From Sulfurimonas sp. (GTDB lineage Bacteria > Campylobacterota > Campylobacteria > Campylobacterales > Sulfurimonadaceae): a DNA stretch of 64,000 nt. The notes beneath the pieces were generated by a model that worked only from the letters and a program-made list of their open reading frames with translations, was not told the DNA's origin and did no database searches. Position 1 is the stretch's first letter. Each line of letters begins with the position of its first letter. Made by a program: the position numbers and the translations under genes. The stretch covers positions 62,001 through 126,000 of the forward strand of contig NZ_JAQVKP010000002.1 in NCBI RefSeq assembly GCF_028694605.1. Reading direction: 5' to 3'. Positions 26,036 through 34,095 of the stretch are shown in pieces.

Positions 26036-26822
26036 TGCAAATGAGATATCGCATCACACGATGCTTTATGGATTTATAGGCGAGAGTGCAGGGCAGAGCA
26101 GTTTCTCTGCTACACTCAACAAGCTCTTTAAGGCAAACAATAAAAATGCGATGATGATTCCTATGAATATACGGGAAGATGATTTTTATTATACGCTTGT
26201 CAATATGAAAAAATCACATGTAAACGGAGCGCTTCTTGCAAGGGAATACACAAAAAGCATTATAGAAATTTTAGATGATGCTTCAGATAGAGTGAAGCTC
26301 TCCGGAGTATGCGATATTGTGGTGCGAGATGGTCAAAAGCTCTTTGGAGATGTTATCTTTGCATCTGTTTTGGCTGATGTTTTAAAAAAAAGAGGGGCAA
26401 AAAAAATAGCGCTTCTCGGAGTTAACGGCTATGCAAAAGCATTTTGTTTGGCGGCAGAGGGATTTGAGATAAGCTACTTTTATGATGATTTGGAAGCTTT
26501 AATGCAGTTTGTTGTGCAGATGCAAAGAGAAAATGCGGATATCAACCGTATTGCTTCTGGAATGCAGGTGAATCTTGCATCTTATGACGCAGTAATTGAT
26601 TTTTCGGATTTTGAGAGTTTGGATATGGTCTGTTCGTTGAGTGCTGTCAATCTTGATATAAATGGCAAAAAAGAGCCTTCGGTGCTTAGAACAAGGGCAG
26701 GTGAACTTGGTGTTTCTTACAAAGGTTTTGATGATGTACTAGAAGAGACGGCGCAAGAGGTTTTTGAGTTTTTAAAAATGCAAAAGCACCTTGAGCATGA
26801 TAAAAGCGATATGAAATTTTAA
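26025..26822 (+). CDS. Shikimate-dehydrogenase-like protein lacking catalytic residues
   Basis: A 265-residue protein whose first half follows the AroE pattern: YGFIGESAGQSSFSATLNKLF for YGLIGxPVxHSxSPxxHN, GALLAREYTKSIIEILDD for GANVTIPxKExV, then KLFGDV for the substrate loop and KKIALLGVNGYAKAF for the nucleotide-binding GxGGxxxA segment. The catalytic Lys position appears to be Thr (Lys is next to it), and the Asp of GDNTDG is replaced (GDVIFA). It is probably not a shikimate dehydrogenase. It overlaps the iron-sulfur gene by 11 nt, so a role in the same pathway is likely. Confidence 0.8.
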   Translation: MMNDANEISHHTMLYGFIGESAGQSSFSATLNKLFKANNKNAMMIPMNIREDDFYYTLVNMKKSHVNGALLAREYTKSIIEILDDASDRVKLSGVCDIVVRDGQKLFGDVIFASVLADVLKKRGAKKIALLGVNGYAKAFCLAAEGFEISYFYDDLEALMQFVVQMQRENADINRIASGMQVNLASYDAVIDFSDFESLDMVCSLSAVNLDINGKKEPSVLRTRAGELGVSYKGFDDVLEETAQEVFEFLKMQKHLEHDKSDMKF

Positions 26823-26838
26823 AGTTTAGGAGAATAGA

Positions 26839-27342
26839 ATGAATAGAGAAGATTTTAGAGATTTAAGATCGGAGTTTGAAGCGCTTGTCAAAGAGAACTG
26901 CTCCCTAGACCCGCAAGAGACGCAAAGAGACAGAGATGCCGGTGATAAAGAAGATGAAGAGCCTGTACCGCAGTTTGTAGATGCATTGAGCGCAAAACTG
27001 CTCGCTCCTGCTATAAGTGGTATTTATCTCTCAAGACTGGATATCAAGAGAATTGCAGAGGCAATTGATGAGTCTTTGCCAATCAAAGAGCGTGTTAAGA
27101 TGATTAGAGCACTTTTTAGACACACAAACTCTAAAGAGTACTTAAGAAAAGCATTTGATGAGATAAATAGACATATCAACGGTCGTATCTTGATATATCA
27201 AGAACTAAGCGAGTCTTTTCCACACTCGAAGCCTATTTTTGATGATTATACCCTCAAAGCAAAAAAGACTATGAAGATGTTTGAACAGATTATAGATGAT
27301 TTTGAAGAGATAGAGCCGTCTGAAGACCCGCTGTTTATTTAG
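26839..27342 (+). CDS. Uncharacterised acidic helical protein (167 aa)
   Basis: I cannot name a family. The 167-residue protein is acidic and helical, with a charged low-complexity stretch (about residues 29-42) followed by a more conserved-looking helical region (KLLAPAISGIYLSRLDIKRIAEAID). It has no cysteines in cluster motifs and no signal peptide. AGGAGAATAGA precedes the ATG. It follows the AroE-like gene by 16 nt and probably closes the TorD/Fe-S operon. Confidence 0.75.
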   Translation: MNREDFRDLRSEFEALVKENCSLDPQETQRDRDAGDKEDEEPVPQFVDALSAKLLAPAISGIYLSRLDIKRIAEAIDESLPIKERVKMIRALFRHTNSKEYLRKAFDEINRHINGRILIYQELSESFPHSKPIFDDYTLKAKKTMKMFEQIIDDFEEIEPSEDPLFI

Positions 27343-27357
27343 CAGCGGAAATCTGGT

Positions 27358-27363
27358 TATAAT
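27358..27363 (+). promoter_or_regulatory. Promoter for the small hydrophobic peptide mRNA
   Basis: TATAAT preceded by CTGGT is a consensus -10 just after the stop of the preceding gene, predicting a start near 27370 and an 80-nt leader before the peptide ATG at 27452. No clear -35 is seen, as is usual in this phylum. Confidence 0.5.
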
Positions 27364-27451
27364 TGCCTTGCTAGTTGGCGGTTATGATTGGTTTGATTGT
27401 GTTGTGAAGGAGAAGGTGGGACAGGGTCAGCCTTTTTTTAAGGATATAACA

Positions 27452-27511
27452 ATGCGACTCGCAATCATAATTGTTATAATCATTCTGCTTTTAGCAGAAA
27501 GATTGTATTAA
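27452..27511 (+). CDS. Candidate type I toxin: 19-residue hydrophobic Ibs-like peptide
   Basis: A very short frame encodes MRLAIIIVIIILLLAERLY: a hydrophobic core of about 12 residues with Arg at each end. It resembles enterobacterial Ibs type I toxins, also 18-19 residues with an M(M)RLVII-type start. AAGGAT lies 6 nt before the ATG. TATAACAAT (27445-27453) can pair with ATTGTTATA (27470-27478), burying the start codon. Leader bases 27382-27390 can pair with 27462-27470. A GTG at 27416 in the same frame would give 31 residues, with a close AAGGAG. Too short for gene callers; toxicity is not shown. Confidence 0.5.
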   Translation: MRLAIIIVIIILLLAERLY

Positions 27512-27546
27512 AAAGCTTATAGAGAGTTCTCAGCTCTCTATTTGTC
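27512..27546. terminator. Hairpin after the small peptide, probably bidirectional terminator
   Basis: TAGAGAG (27520-27526) and CTCTCTA (27534-27540) pair around a 7-nt loop. On the plus strand it follows the peptide stop but has only a short T-rich tail. On the minus strand it is followed by AAGCTTTTT and could end pgpA transcripts or a short antisense RNA. Confidence 0.5.
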
Positions 27547-27559
27547 CCAACTAGGCAAA

Positions 27560-27565
27560 ATTATA
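27560..27565 (-). promoter_or_regulatory. Antisense promoter facing the small peptide gene
   Basis: Read on the minus strand, TGTTATAAT is an exact extended -10 (TGnTATAAT), placed 11 nt downstream of the pgpA stop. It would start an RNA near 27552 running antisense across the peptide mRNA, as expected for a type I antitoxin. It has no other gene to serve. A hairpin at 27520-27540 might stop the RNA early, so its length is uncertain. Confidence 0.5.
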
Positions 27566-27575
27566 ACACAGAAAT

Positions 27576-28082
27576 TTAAATAAAGCTAGAGAGTTGCAAC
27601 CATCCGTGCCAAAGCAGAGCACTTACTATTCCTGCGGCAAAACCGGCAACTATATCATCCGCCATCACCCCGACACCGCCTTTTGCCTCACGGTCAAGCC
27701 TTCCGATGATAGAGGGTTTTTTGATGTCAAAATAGCGAAAGAGTGCGAAAGAGAGCAAGCTCTGGATCAAAAAACCATTTTGCAAGTCAGATATTTCACC
27801 CATATTTATACTCATCGCAGGTGCAACGCTCAGGGCAAACCACATTCCTGCAAGTTCGTCTATCACAATGCGTTTGTCATCATGTGTGCCGCTTTGCGCC
27901 TCATATTTGTTAATCTCGCGGATGCCTATAACAGAAAAAAGCACTGCTGCTAAAAAAAGCGTTTGTACATCAAAAAAGAGAAGCACCGCTATGCCGAGTA
28001 TGAGTGCAACCAAAGAACCAACCGTTCCGGGAGCTTTTGGTGAGAGACCGCTGTAACCGAGTGTTATAAAAAACCAGTTCAT
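27576..28082 (-). CDS. pgpA: PgpA, phosphatidylglycerophosphatase A
   Basis: A 168-residue membrane enzyme that dephosphorylates phosphatidylglycerol phosphate. The family motif GLSPKAPGTVGSLVA lies at residues 12-26, and the catalytic-region acids are in KRIVIDELAGMW and DREAKGGVGVMADDIVAG. About three or four membrane helices are predicted. It is last in the ispDF-hp1021-sat-pgpA run, 8 nt after sat; the same gene order occurs in Campylobacter jejuni. Confidence 0.93.
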   Translation of the reverse strand: MNWFFITLGYSGLSPKAPGTVGSLVALILGIAVLLFFDVQTLFLAAVLFSVIGIREINKYEAQSGTHDDKRIVIDELAGMWFALSVAPAMSINMGEISDLQNGFLIQSLLSFALFRYFDIKKPSIIGRLDREAKGGVGVMADDIVAGFAAGIVSALLWHGWLQLSSFI

Positions 28083-28090
28083 TTTGTTCC

Positions 28091-29281
28091 TTATGTTAGC
28101 GATGACGTTTGGTAAAGTTTCATAAGCTCCAGATAAAAATCATTCTCGGTATGCTCTTGTAAAAGACCCTCTGTCGGAAGTATATCATAGTAGAGTTTTT
28201 CAAGGTTTTTAAATCTGTTTGGATGGAGCTGTGAGAGAATGACTGCCGCAATCTCTTTGCGCATCAAGATAGTAGGCGGCAAAATCCCAAGCTCTAAAAG
28301 CTCCAAAATAGAGTTTGAGTGGTAGGAGATTTGATGGTGCTGCCCATGAGGACACGTGTTTTTACTGACCAACGTCGTGCATTTGTCGCAGTAGACATAC
28401 TCGCTCGCGACAGTTATCTCTATATCTATTCCCACTACTTTGTCAACAATAGATTTGTTGGAGTTGCAGTCGTAAAACATCCCCAGTCCTGCATGATTGC
28501 GCCCAATGGTAAGCTTGTCGCAACCGTAATTTTTAGCAACAACCGCATCAATAATAATCTCATTGTACCCTGCAAAAATATAACTGTTTTCAAGAGGAAC
28601 AACTATAACGTGGTTTTTAGTCAAGAAATTATTGATAAAAAAATCAAGAGCTTGTTTTCTAATCTCATAAGATAGATTTGATTCTGTATATGGTTTTAGG
28701 AGAAAGATAACAAGCAAATCAGTATTTTCTAATGTTTGACGAATCAGTTTTTCATGTGCACGATGTAGAGGATTTGCTCCCATGACAAGTGCGGTTGTAT
28801 GTTTTGCATCAATAAGTTTTTTTGCTTCATCTATAGTTTTTTTGTTTGTATTGCTTGACTTGTTGAGAAGAGTATATTCGCCACATACAGCTAAAGAACC
28901 GATTCTCTTCAGTGTTGCCAAAACGCCGGGATGTGAAATGTCATCAGTACCATAAATCTGCTTGATTCTTTGACTTGGGTCGATGTGAAATACTTCATCC
29001 ACAATAAGCGTAGCAAAAGGTTTGTTGTTGAAAAGTATAGTAACCTCTTCACCACTCTCCAAAGAAGATAGAACTTGAGAATTTACTTTGCCTGAGGGTG
29101 CTAAGATAAATGGAAAAGGAAACGACTTTCCATTAAAAAGCCCTGATTCAAGAACGCCTTTGCTTTGCTCTTCATTCATAAGCGATACAACCGGTGAGAG
29201 TAAACCATCTTTTAAAAGTTCCAGCGCCGAAGCAGCTTCCTTGTCAATAAGAATTGTTTTATTTTTTCTTGACGATGTCAT
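28091..29281 (-). CDS. sat: Sat-family protein (ATP sulfurylase-like), divergent active site
   Basis: A 396-residue protein homologous to sulfate adenylyltransferase. The HxxH nucleotide motif is kept (NPLHRAHE, residues 170-177), as are GRNHAG (for GRDHAG) and a zinc site in YCDKC...CPH. The residues before HxxH are MGANP rather than QTRNP, so the sulfate-binding Gln and Arg are missing, and the SGTxIR segment reads HSNSIL. Canonical ATP sulfurylase activity is therefore doubtful. It overlaps the HP1021-like gene by 23 nt and precedes pgpA. The Campylobacter neighbour in this position is annotated as a putative sulfate adenylyltransferase. Confidence 0.85.
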   Translation of the reverse strand: MTSSRKNKTILIDKEAASALELLKDGLLSPVVSLMNEEQSKGVLESGLFNGKSFPFPFILAPSGKVNSQVLSSLESGEEVTILFNNKPFATLIVDEVFHIDPSQRIKQIYGTDDISHPGVLATLKRIGSLAVCGEYTLLNKSSNTNKKTIDEAKKLIDAKHTTALVMGANPLHRAHEKLIRQTLENTDLLVIFLLKPYTESNLSYEIRKQALDFFINNFLTKNHVIVVPLENSYIFAGYNEIIIDAVVAKNYGCDKLTIGRNHAGLGMFYDCNSNKSIVDKVVGIDIEITVASEYVYCDKCTTLVSKNTCPHGQHHQISYHSNSILELLELGILPPTILMRKEIAAVILSQLHPNRFKNLEKLYYDILPTEGLLQEHTENDFYLELMKLYQTSSLT

Positions 29282-30158
29282 ATTTCTTTCGCTTTTCCCA
29301 TAAACTTTTACGGCTGATTCCCAGTTTTTTTGATAGTTCTGTATCCGGAAATTTATGTTGATAGTTTAAAACTATAAACTTGACATACTCTTCAATCGGA
29401 AGAATCTCACCTTGATCAAAGATATTGCTCTCACTTTTTATCTCCAAAAGAGGGTAATCGTCATCATCAATTTTATCAGTGCTTGATAAAATTGCTTTCT
29501 TATTTTCAAGTAGAGTATAGAGTGCTTTTCTTTCGTTCTTTTTTAGCAATTGCAAATCTATGATGTACAAAAGCGCATTTTCCGTAATAGCCTCTATTTC
29601 ATCCATGGCTCTTGCATCACTAAGAGTGATAAAATAAAGCGGCAGGTTTTTTCTTTTTGCATACTCAAATGCAAAAGAATCCGCGTGTTTTTGATATGCA
29701 GAGGAGATAAAAAGAGGAAGCTCTACGTTTTCAAAGTTGTGTCCGGATATAAGTGATGCAAAGTTGTGTGTGAGGTATTTGTCATACGCCACATTTCTCT
29801 TTTTTAGTTTTTCATAATCTTGGTAATGATTGATTTTTCTGATAAGTTCTTCAATCATAAACGGCTTAAGAATATAGTCTTTTGCCCCTGCCGCAAGTGG
29901 CTTGGAAACAGTGTCGTTGCTGATATAAGAGACCATCAAGATGATAATAGAACGCTTAAATGTCTCTATGACAGGGTTGAAGTCTTGTCCGTTGATATTT
30001 GTCGAGAGTAAAACGACATCATAGTTATTGCTCTTGATGGCATCTCTTGTTGATGTGCACATTTCACAAACATGTCCTAACTCGCTTAGTTTTGTAGCGA
30101 TACTCTGTGCGAGATAAACTTCGTTTTCTATAATTAGTATCTTCAAATTTTTGTCCAA
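29259..30158 (-). CDS. HP1021-type atypical response regulator
   Basis: A 299-residue regulator: receiver-like domain (about residues 5-115), a middle region, and a C-terminal Fis-like helix-turn-helix (ELSKKLGISRKSLWEKRKKYDI). The expected phospho-Asp position is Ser52 (VVLLSTN), and the acidic pocket is reduced to EN, so phosphorylation-based control is unlikely. Length, domain plan and the adjacent ispDF match HP1021 of Helicobacter and its Campylobacter counterpart, known as redox-responsive regulators that also act at oriC. It overlaps ispDF by 16 nt and sat by 23 nt. Confidence 0.9.
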   Translation of the reverse strand: MDKNLKILIIENEVYLAQSIATKLSELGHVCEMCTSTRDAIKSNNYDVVLLSTNINGQDFNPVIETFKRSIIILMVSYISNDTVSKPLAAGAKDYILKPFMIEELIRKINHYQDYEKLKKRNVAYDKYLTHNFASLISGHNFENVELPLFISSAYQKHADSFAFEYAKRKNLPLYFITLSDARAMDEIEAITENALLYIIDLQLLKKNERKALYTLLENKKAILSSTDKIDDDDYPLLEIKSESNIFDQGEILPIEEYVKFIVLNYQHKFPDTELSKKLGISRKSLWEKRKKYDIVKKK

Positions 30159-31264
30159 TCAAAATATTTTAAATTTGCATTTGCAATCACGCCGACCCCT
30201 TCACTTCTTCCGATAAAACCTAGTTTTTCAGTTGTTGTTGCTTTGATGTTTACTTTTTGGCTGTGTATGTTAAGCAGAGGAGCAAGCGTTTTTCTCATAG
30301 CCATTTTATAGTCGCCAAGCTTTGGCTGTTGTGCGGCAATAGTAATGTCAACATTGACAATGATATAACCAAAACGGCGCAGTTTGTTAACAACTATGCT
30401 CAAGAGCTCTTTTGAGTTTATCCCTTTGTATGCTACGTCGGTATCTGGAAATAGTATGCCGATATCGCCCATTCCTGCTGCACCCAAAAGAGCGTCTATA
30501 AGAGCATGAATAGCTACATCGCCATCGCTATGTGCGAGAAAACCATAAGGCACATCTATCTTTACACCACCCAGATACATCTGTGCATTTTCGTCAAAAG
30601 CGTGTACATCAAAACCTACGCCACTGAGTATATCTTGCGATGGAGGAATAAGGCATGGAATTTTTTGAAGATCTTGTGCGTGGGTTATCTTGTGTGCACT
30701 CTCTTCTCCCAAAATAAACTCTCTTGTGCCGCCGCTTGCAACGATGGCGCTGCTTTCGTCAGTAAACTCTTCTTCTTGCGATAGAGCCTTATGAAGTGCT
30801 GAGGTGCGTGAGAGTTGAGGTGTTTGCACTCTTTTGACAAGTTCACGATTTATGGTTGTGGTGCCATAGACAACCGTGTCGCTGATGGGAAGATACGGAA
30901 CAATGCAGTCGCTTTTACCGATATACGAGAGGATTGTATGTAAAAAAGCCTCACTTACACAAGCACGTGCAACATCGCTCACCAAAACATACTCCGTATC
31001 AACATGTGCAAGAGCGTTTTTTAGCGAACCTTGGCGTGTTTGCGCACCCTCAATAATGGTATAGTCGGTGCAATATTTCATAAACTTTATCTCATCGGCA
31101 GAGGATGTTACGATAATTTTGTCAAAGTAGCCGGTACTTTCAAATTTATCTGCTACGTATTGCCACAGCGGGAGTTCTCCGACTCTAAGCCACTGTTTTT
31201 TTACACCCGTGCCAAAACGAGAAGAACTGCCGGCGGCAAGTAAAATAAGCGTCAAGTGAGACAA
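30143..31264 (-). CDS. ispDF: IspDF, bifunctional MEP-pathway enzyme
   Basis: A 373-residue fusion of IspD (CTP binding LILLAAGSSSRFG, residues 5-17) and IspF (GVGFDVHAF..., from about residue 215, with metal ligands DVH and the HSDGDVAIHALIDALLGAAGMGDIG segment). It performs two steps of isoprenoid synthesis, making CDP-methylerythritol and later the cyclodiphosphate. The fusion is common in Campylobacterota. The start is TTG at 31264 with AGGAG 5 nt upstream; the upstream ATG at 31300 overlaps a -10 box and would precede the transcript start. Confidence 0.95.
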   Translation of the reverse strand: MSHLTLILLAAGSSSRFGTGVKKQWLRVGELPLWQYVADKFESTGYFDKIIVTSSADEIKFMKYCTDYTIIEGAQTRQGSLKNALAHVDTEYVLVSDVARACVSEAFLHTILSYIGKSDCIVPYLPISDTVVYGTTTINRELVKRVQTPQLSRTSALHKALSQEEEFTDESSAIVASGGTREFILGEESAHKITHAQDLQKIPCLIPPSQDILSGVGFDVHAFDENAQMYLGGVKIDVPYGFLAHSDGDVAIHALIDALLGAAGMGDIGILFPDTDVAYKGINSKELLSIVVNKLRRFGYIIVNVDITIAAQQPKLGDYKMAMRKTLAPLLNIHSQKVNIKATTTEKLGFIGRSEGVGVIANANLKYFDWTKI

Positions 31265-31291
31265 ATGTGCTCCTAAGTTAAGTGTTACGAA

Positions 31292-31297
31292 ATTATA
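31292..31297 (-). promoter_or_regulatory. Promoter of the ispDF-hp1021-sat-pgpA operon
   Basis: Minus-strand TATAAT (preceded by TG) predicts a start near 31285, giving a leader of about 20 nt to the TTG start of ispDF. This placement excludes the upstream ATG as the start codon. A separate plus-strand -10-like TATATT (31385-31390) faces thiC. Confidence 0.5.
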
Positions 31298-31431
31298 CAT
31301 AGCAAAAGCTTTTTTTTATCTTGAAGCTACGCTTTTTTGTGATAAAAATAGAGATAGATTAAATTTAGATTAACTTTATTTGACTATATTTCCAAAAGAA
31401 TGAAAAATGAAAAATCAGTATTGGAGTAATT

Positions 31432-32808
31432 ATGAGAAGCGAATGGGTAAAAAAACGCCAAAATGACCCTATCAGAACGCAGATGTATTATGCAAAAAAG
31501 GGCATTATCACCGAGGAGATGGAGTATGTTGCAAAAATAGAAGATTTGTCTCCTGAACTTGTTCGCAGTGAAATCGCACGAGGAAGACTTATCATCCCTG
31601 CAAATGTAAACCATACAAATCTTGAGCCTATGGCAATCGGGATAGCTTCAAAATGTAAGATAAACGCAAATATCGGCTCTTCTGCAATCGCATCCGATGT
31701 TCAAGGCGAGATAGAGAAGATTCAGGTATCACAGCACTATAAAGCAGATACCGCAATGGATCTATCAACCGGCGGGGATTTGGATGAGATAAGAAAAGCG
31801 GTTATTGCGGCTTCAAAAATTCCTATCGGAACTGTACCGATTTACCAGATACTTCATGATGTCGGCAATAAAATAGAGGATTTGAGCATAGATGTTATGC
31901 TTGAGGTTTTGGAGCGTCAGGCAAAGCAGGGGGTGAGCTATTTTACCATCCATGCAGGATTTTTGCTTGAGACTATGCCAAAAATCGCAAAGCGAAAAAT
32001 GGGGATAGTAAGCCGTGGCGGAAGCCTTATGGCGGCATGGATGATGCATTACCATAGAGAAAATCCGTTTTATACCGCATATGACGCTATTTTAGATATC
32101 TGTGCGAAGTATGATGTCGCACTCTCTCTTGGCGATTCGCTCCGTCCGGGATGCTTGGCGGATGCAAGTGACGATGCACAGCTTGGTGAGTTGAAAGTTT
32201 TAGGTGAGCTGACGCTTCGTGCATGGGAGAGAGATGTTCAGGTTATGATTGAGGGTCCGGGGCATGTGCCGCTTAACCAGATTGAGCGAAACATGAAGCT
32301 TCAAAGAGAGCTTTGCCATGAAGCGCCGTTTTACATCCTAGGACCGCTTGTAACGGATATTGCGGCTGGGTATGACCATATCAGTTCTGCTATCGGTGCG
32401 GCTGTGGGCGGATGGCACGGAGCGAGCATGCTCTGCTATGTTACGCCAAAAGAACACTTGGGACTGCCAAATGCAAATGATGTTCGTGAGGGGATTATCG
32501 CCTACAAGATAGCCGCACATGCCGCAGATATAGCAAGAGGGCGCAAAGGTGCTAGAGATATCGATGATGAGATGAGCGATGCAAGATACCGCTTTGACTG
32601 GAAGAGACAGTTTGAGCTTGCACTTGACAGTGAGAGAGCCCAAGAGTACCATGATGAGACTCTGCCTCAAGATGTCTTTAAAGAGGCGGAATTTTGCTCC
32701 ATGTGCGGACCAAAGTTTTGCTCTTACAAGATAACGCAAAACCTTATGGATAACCCTGAAGCGATAGAAAAAATCATACAGGATGCAAAAGCCAAAGAGG
32801 CTGTGTGA
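31432..32808 (+). CDS. thiC: ThiC, phosphomethylpyrimidine synthase
   Basis: A 458-residue radical-SAM-type enzyme converting aminoimidazole ribotide to the thiamine pyrimidine. The C-terminal [4Fe-4S] motif [10 protein letters not shown] (about residues 423-432) is intact, as are the DLSTGGD and [11 protein letters not shown] segments. Length fits the short bacterial form without the N-terminal extension. GGAG lies 5 nt before the ATG. No thiamine (TPP) riboswitch is recognisable in the 167-nt upstream gap. It is divergent from ispDF. Confidence 0.97.
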   Translation: MRSEWVKKRQNDPIRTQMYYAKKGIITEEMEYVAKIEDLSPELVRSEIARGRLIIPANVNHTNLEPMAIGIASKCKINANIGSSAIASDVQGEIEKIQVSQHYKADTAMDLSTGGDLDEIRKAVIAASKIPIGTVPIYQILHDVGNKIEDLSIDVMLEVLERQAKQGVSYFTIHAGFLLETMPKIAKRKMGIVSRGGSLMAAWMMHYHRENPFYTAYDAILDICAKYDVALSLGDSLRPGCLADASDDAQLGELKVLGELTLRAWERDVQVMIEGPGHVPLNQIERNMKLQRELCHEAPFYILGPLVTDIAAGYDHISSAIGAAVGGWHGASMLCYVTPKEHLGLPNANDVREGIIAYKIAAHAADIARGRKGARDIDDEMSDARYRFDWKRQFELALDSERAQEYHDETLPQDVFKEAEFCSMCGPKFCSYKITQNLMDNPEAIEKIIQDAKAKEAV

Positions 32809-32923
32809 GTAAAAAAGTTATAGTTTTGAAAAAAAATAGATTAATTGATATAGGATAATTTTTGTCTTATTTAATTATGATAGAGTTACAAAAATAAAAT
32901 TTATATAAAGGAAAGAAATAGAT

Positions 32924-34036
32924 ATGACAAAAGAAGTTGTAAATGCGGCACTATCAAAAGTTCTTTATCCGGGGTTTACCAAGGATATTGTGACGTTTGG
33001 TTTTGTAAACAGTATAGAGATTAATGGAAACGATGTAAGTTTTAATGTTGAGATTACTTCAAGCGCACCTGAAGTGGCACAACAAATCACAGATGATGCA
33101 ACAAAAGAGCTAAAAGCTGCAGGTGCAAACAATGTAAGCGTTAATATCAAAGCTCCAAAGATGCCTGAAGCTCCAAAGCCAAAGAGCAAAAATATCGCAC
33201 CGCAAGTCAAAAACTTTTTGATGGTAAGTTCAGGAAAAGGCGGTGTAGGCAAGTCAACAACCTCGGTAAATATAGCTATCGCACTGGCACAGCAAGGTAA
33301 AAAAGTGGGACTTTTGGATGCTGATATCTATGGACCAAATATCCCAAGAATGTTAGGTGTGGCAGATGTCAAGCCTGAAGTGGTGGGCAACAAAGTGCTT
33401 CCTATCAAAGCTTATGGTTTAGAGATGATGTCGATGGGTTCACTTATGGAAGAGGGACAGTCACTTATCTGGCGCGGTGCTATGATTATGAAAGCAATCG
33501 AGCAGTTTTTAAGAGATATCATGTGGAGTGATTTGGATGTTTTAGTTATCGATATGCCTCCGGGAACGGGTGATGCGCAGCTCACACTTGCTCAAAGCGT
33601 ACCGGTTACTGCAGGTTTGACGGTTACTACACCTCAAGCCGTATCTCTTGATGACTCAAAAAGATCGCTTGATATGTTTCAAAAACTAAATATTCCAATC
33701 GCAGGAATTATTGAAAATATGAGCGGTTTTATCGCACCTGATACCGGTGTGGAGTACGATATCTTTGGAAAAGGGACATCCCAACCAATGGCAGATGCGT
33801 TTAAAACAAAGATAATCGCTGAGATTCCAATCGAGCCTAGCATCAGAACAGGCGGAGATGAAGGAAAACCTATCACTTTTGTAGCTCCTACTAGCCAGAG
33901 TGCAAAACGCTATATGGCGGCAGCTGAGTCCATCTGGGCTACTATAGAAGCTGTAAATGCACAAGGCGGAGCAAGCAATGAAGGCGTGCAACCGACTACG
34001 CCTCCGGGTGTAAGTGCTTGCAGTACTAAGCACTAA
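32924..34036 (+). CDS. mrp: Mrp/ApbC iron-sulfur cluster carrier ATPase
   Basis: A 370-residue P-loop ATPase of the Mrp/NBP35 family with an N-terminal MIP18-like domain (residues 1-80). Walker A is the deviant GKGGVGKST (about 105-113) and Walker B lies in LVIDMPPGTGD. It carries or transfers Fe-S clusters. The usual internal CxxC is not seen in the typical place; the region reads MSGFIAPDTG where many homologues have MSxxxCPxCG. The C-terminus has a single Cys. Campylobacter also keeps mrp near ispDF. Confidence 0.93.
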   Translation: MTKEVVNAALSKVLYPGFTKDIVTFGFVNSIEINGNDVSFNVEITSSAPEVAQQITDDATKELKAAGANNVSVNIKAPKMPEAPKPKSKNIAPQVKNFLMVSSGKGGVGKSTTSVNIAIALAQQGKKVGLLDADIYGPNIPRMLGVADVKPEVVGNKVLPIKAYGLEMMSMGSLMEEGQSLIWRGAMIMKAIEQFLRDIMWSDLDVLVIDMPPGTGDAQLTLAQSVPVTAGLTVTTPQAVSLDDSKRSLDMFQKLNIPIAGIIENMSGFIAPDTGVEYDIFGKGTSQPMADAFKTKIIAEIPIEPSIRTGGDEGKPITFVAPTSQSAKRYMAAAESIWATIEAVNAQGGASNEGVQPTTPPGVSACSTKH

Positions 34037-34095
34037 AAATCAAAATAGCAACGCAATTCACGCCTTTTTTGATGAGTGCGGCAGAATCAATAGCA

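Noticed and set aside
31301-31431. TPP riboswitch upstream of thiC
   Set aside because: The gap is AT-rich and lacks the conserved CUGAGA-type core and paired arms.
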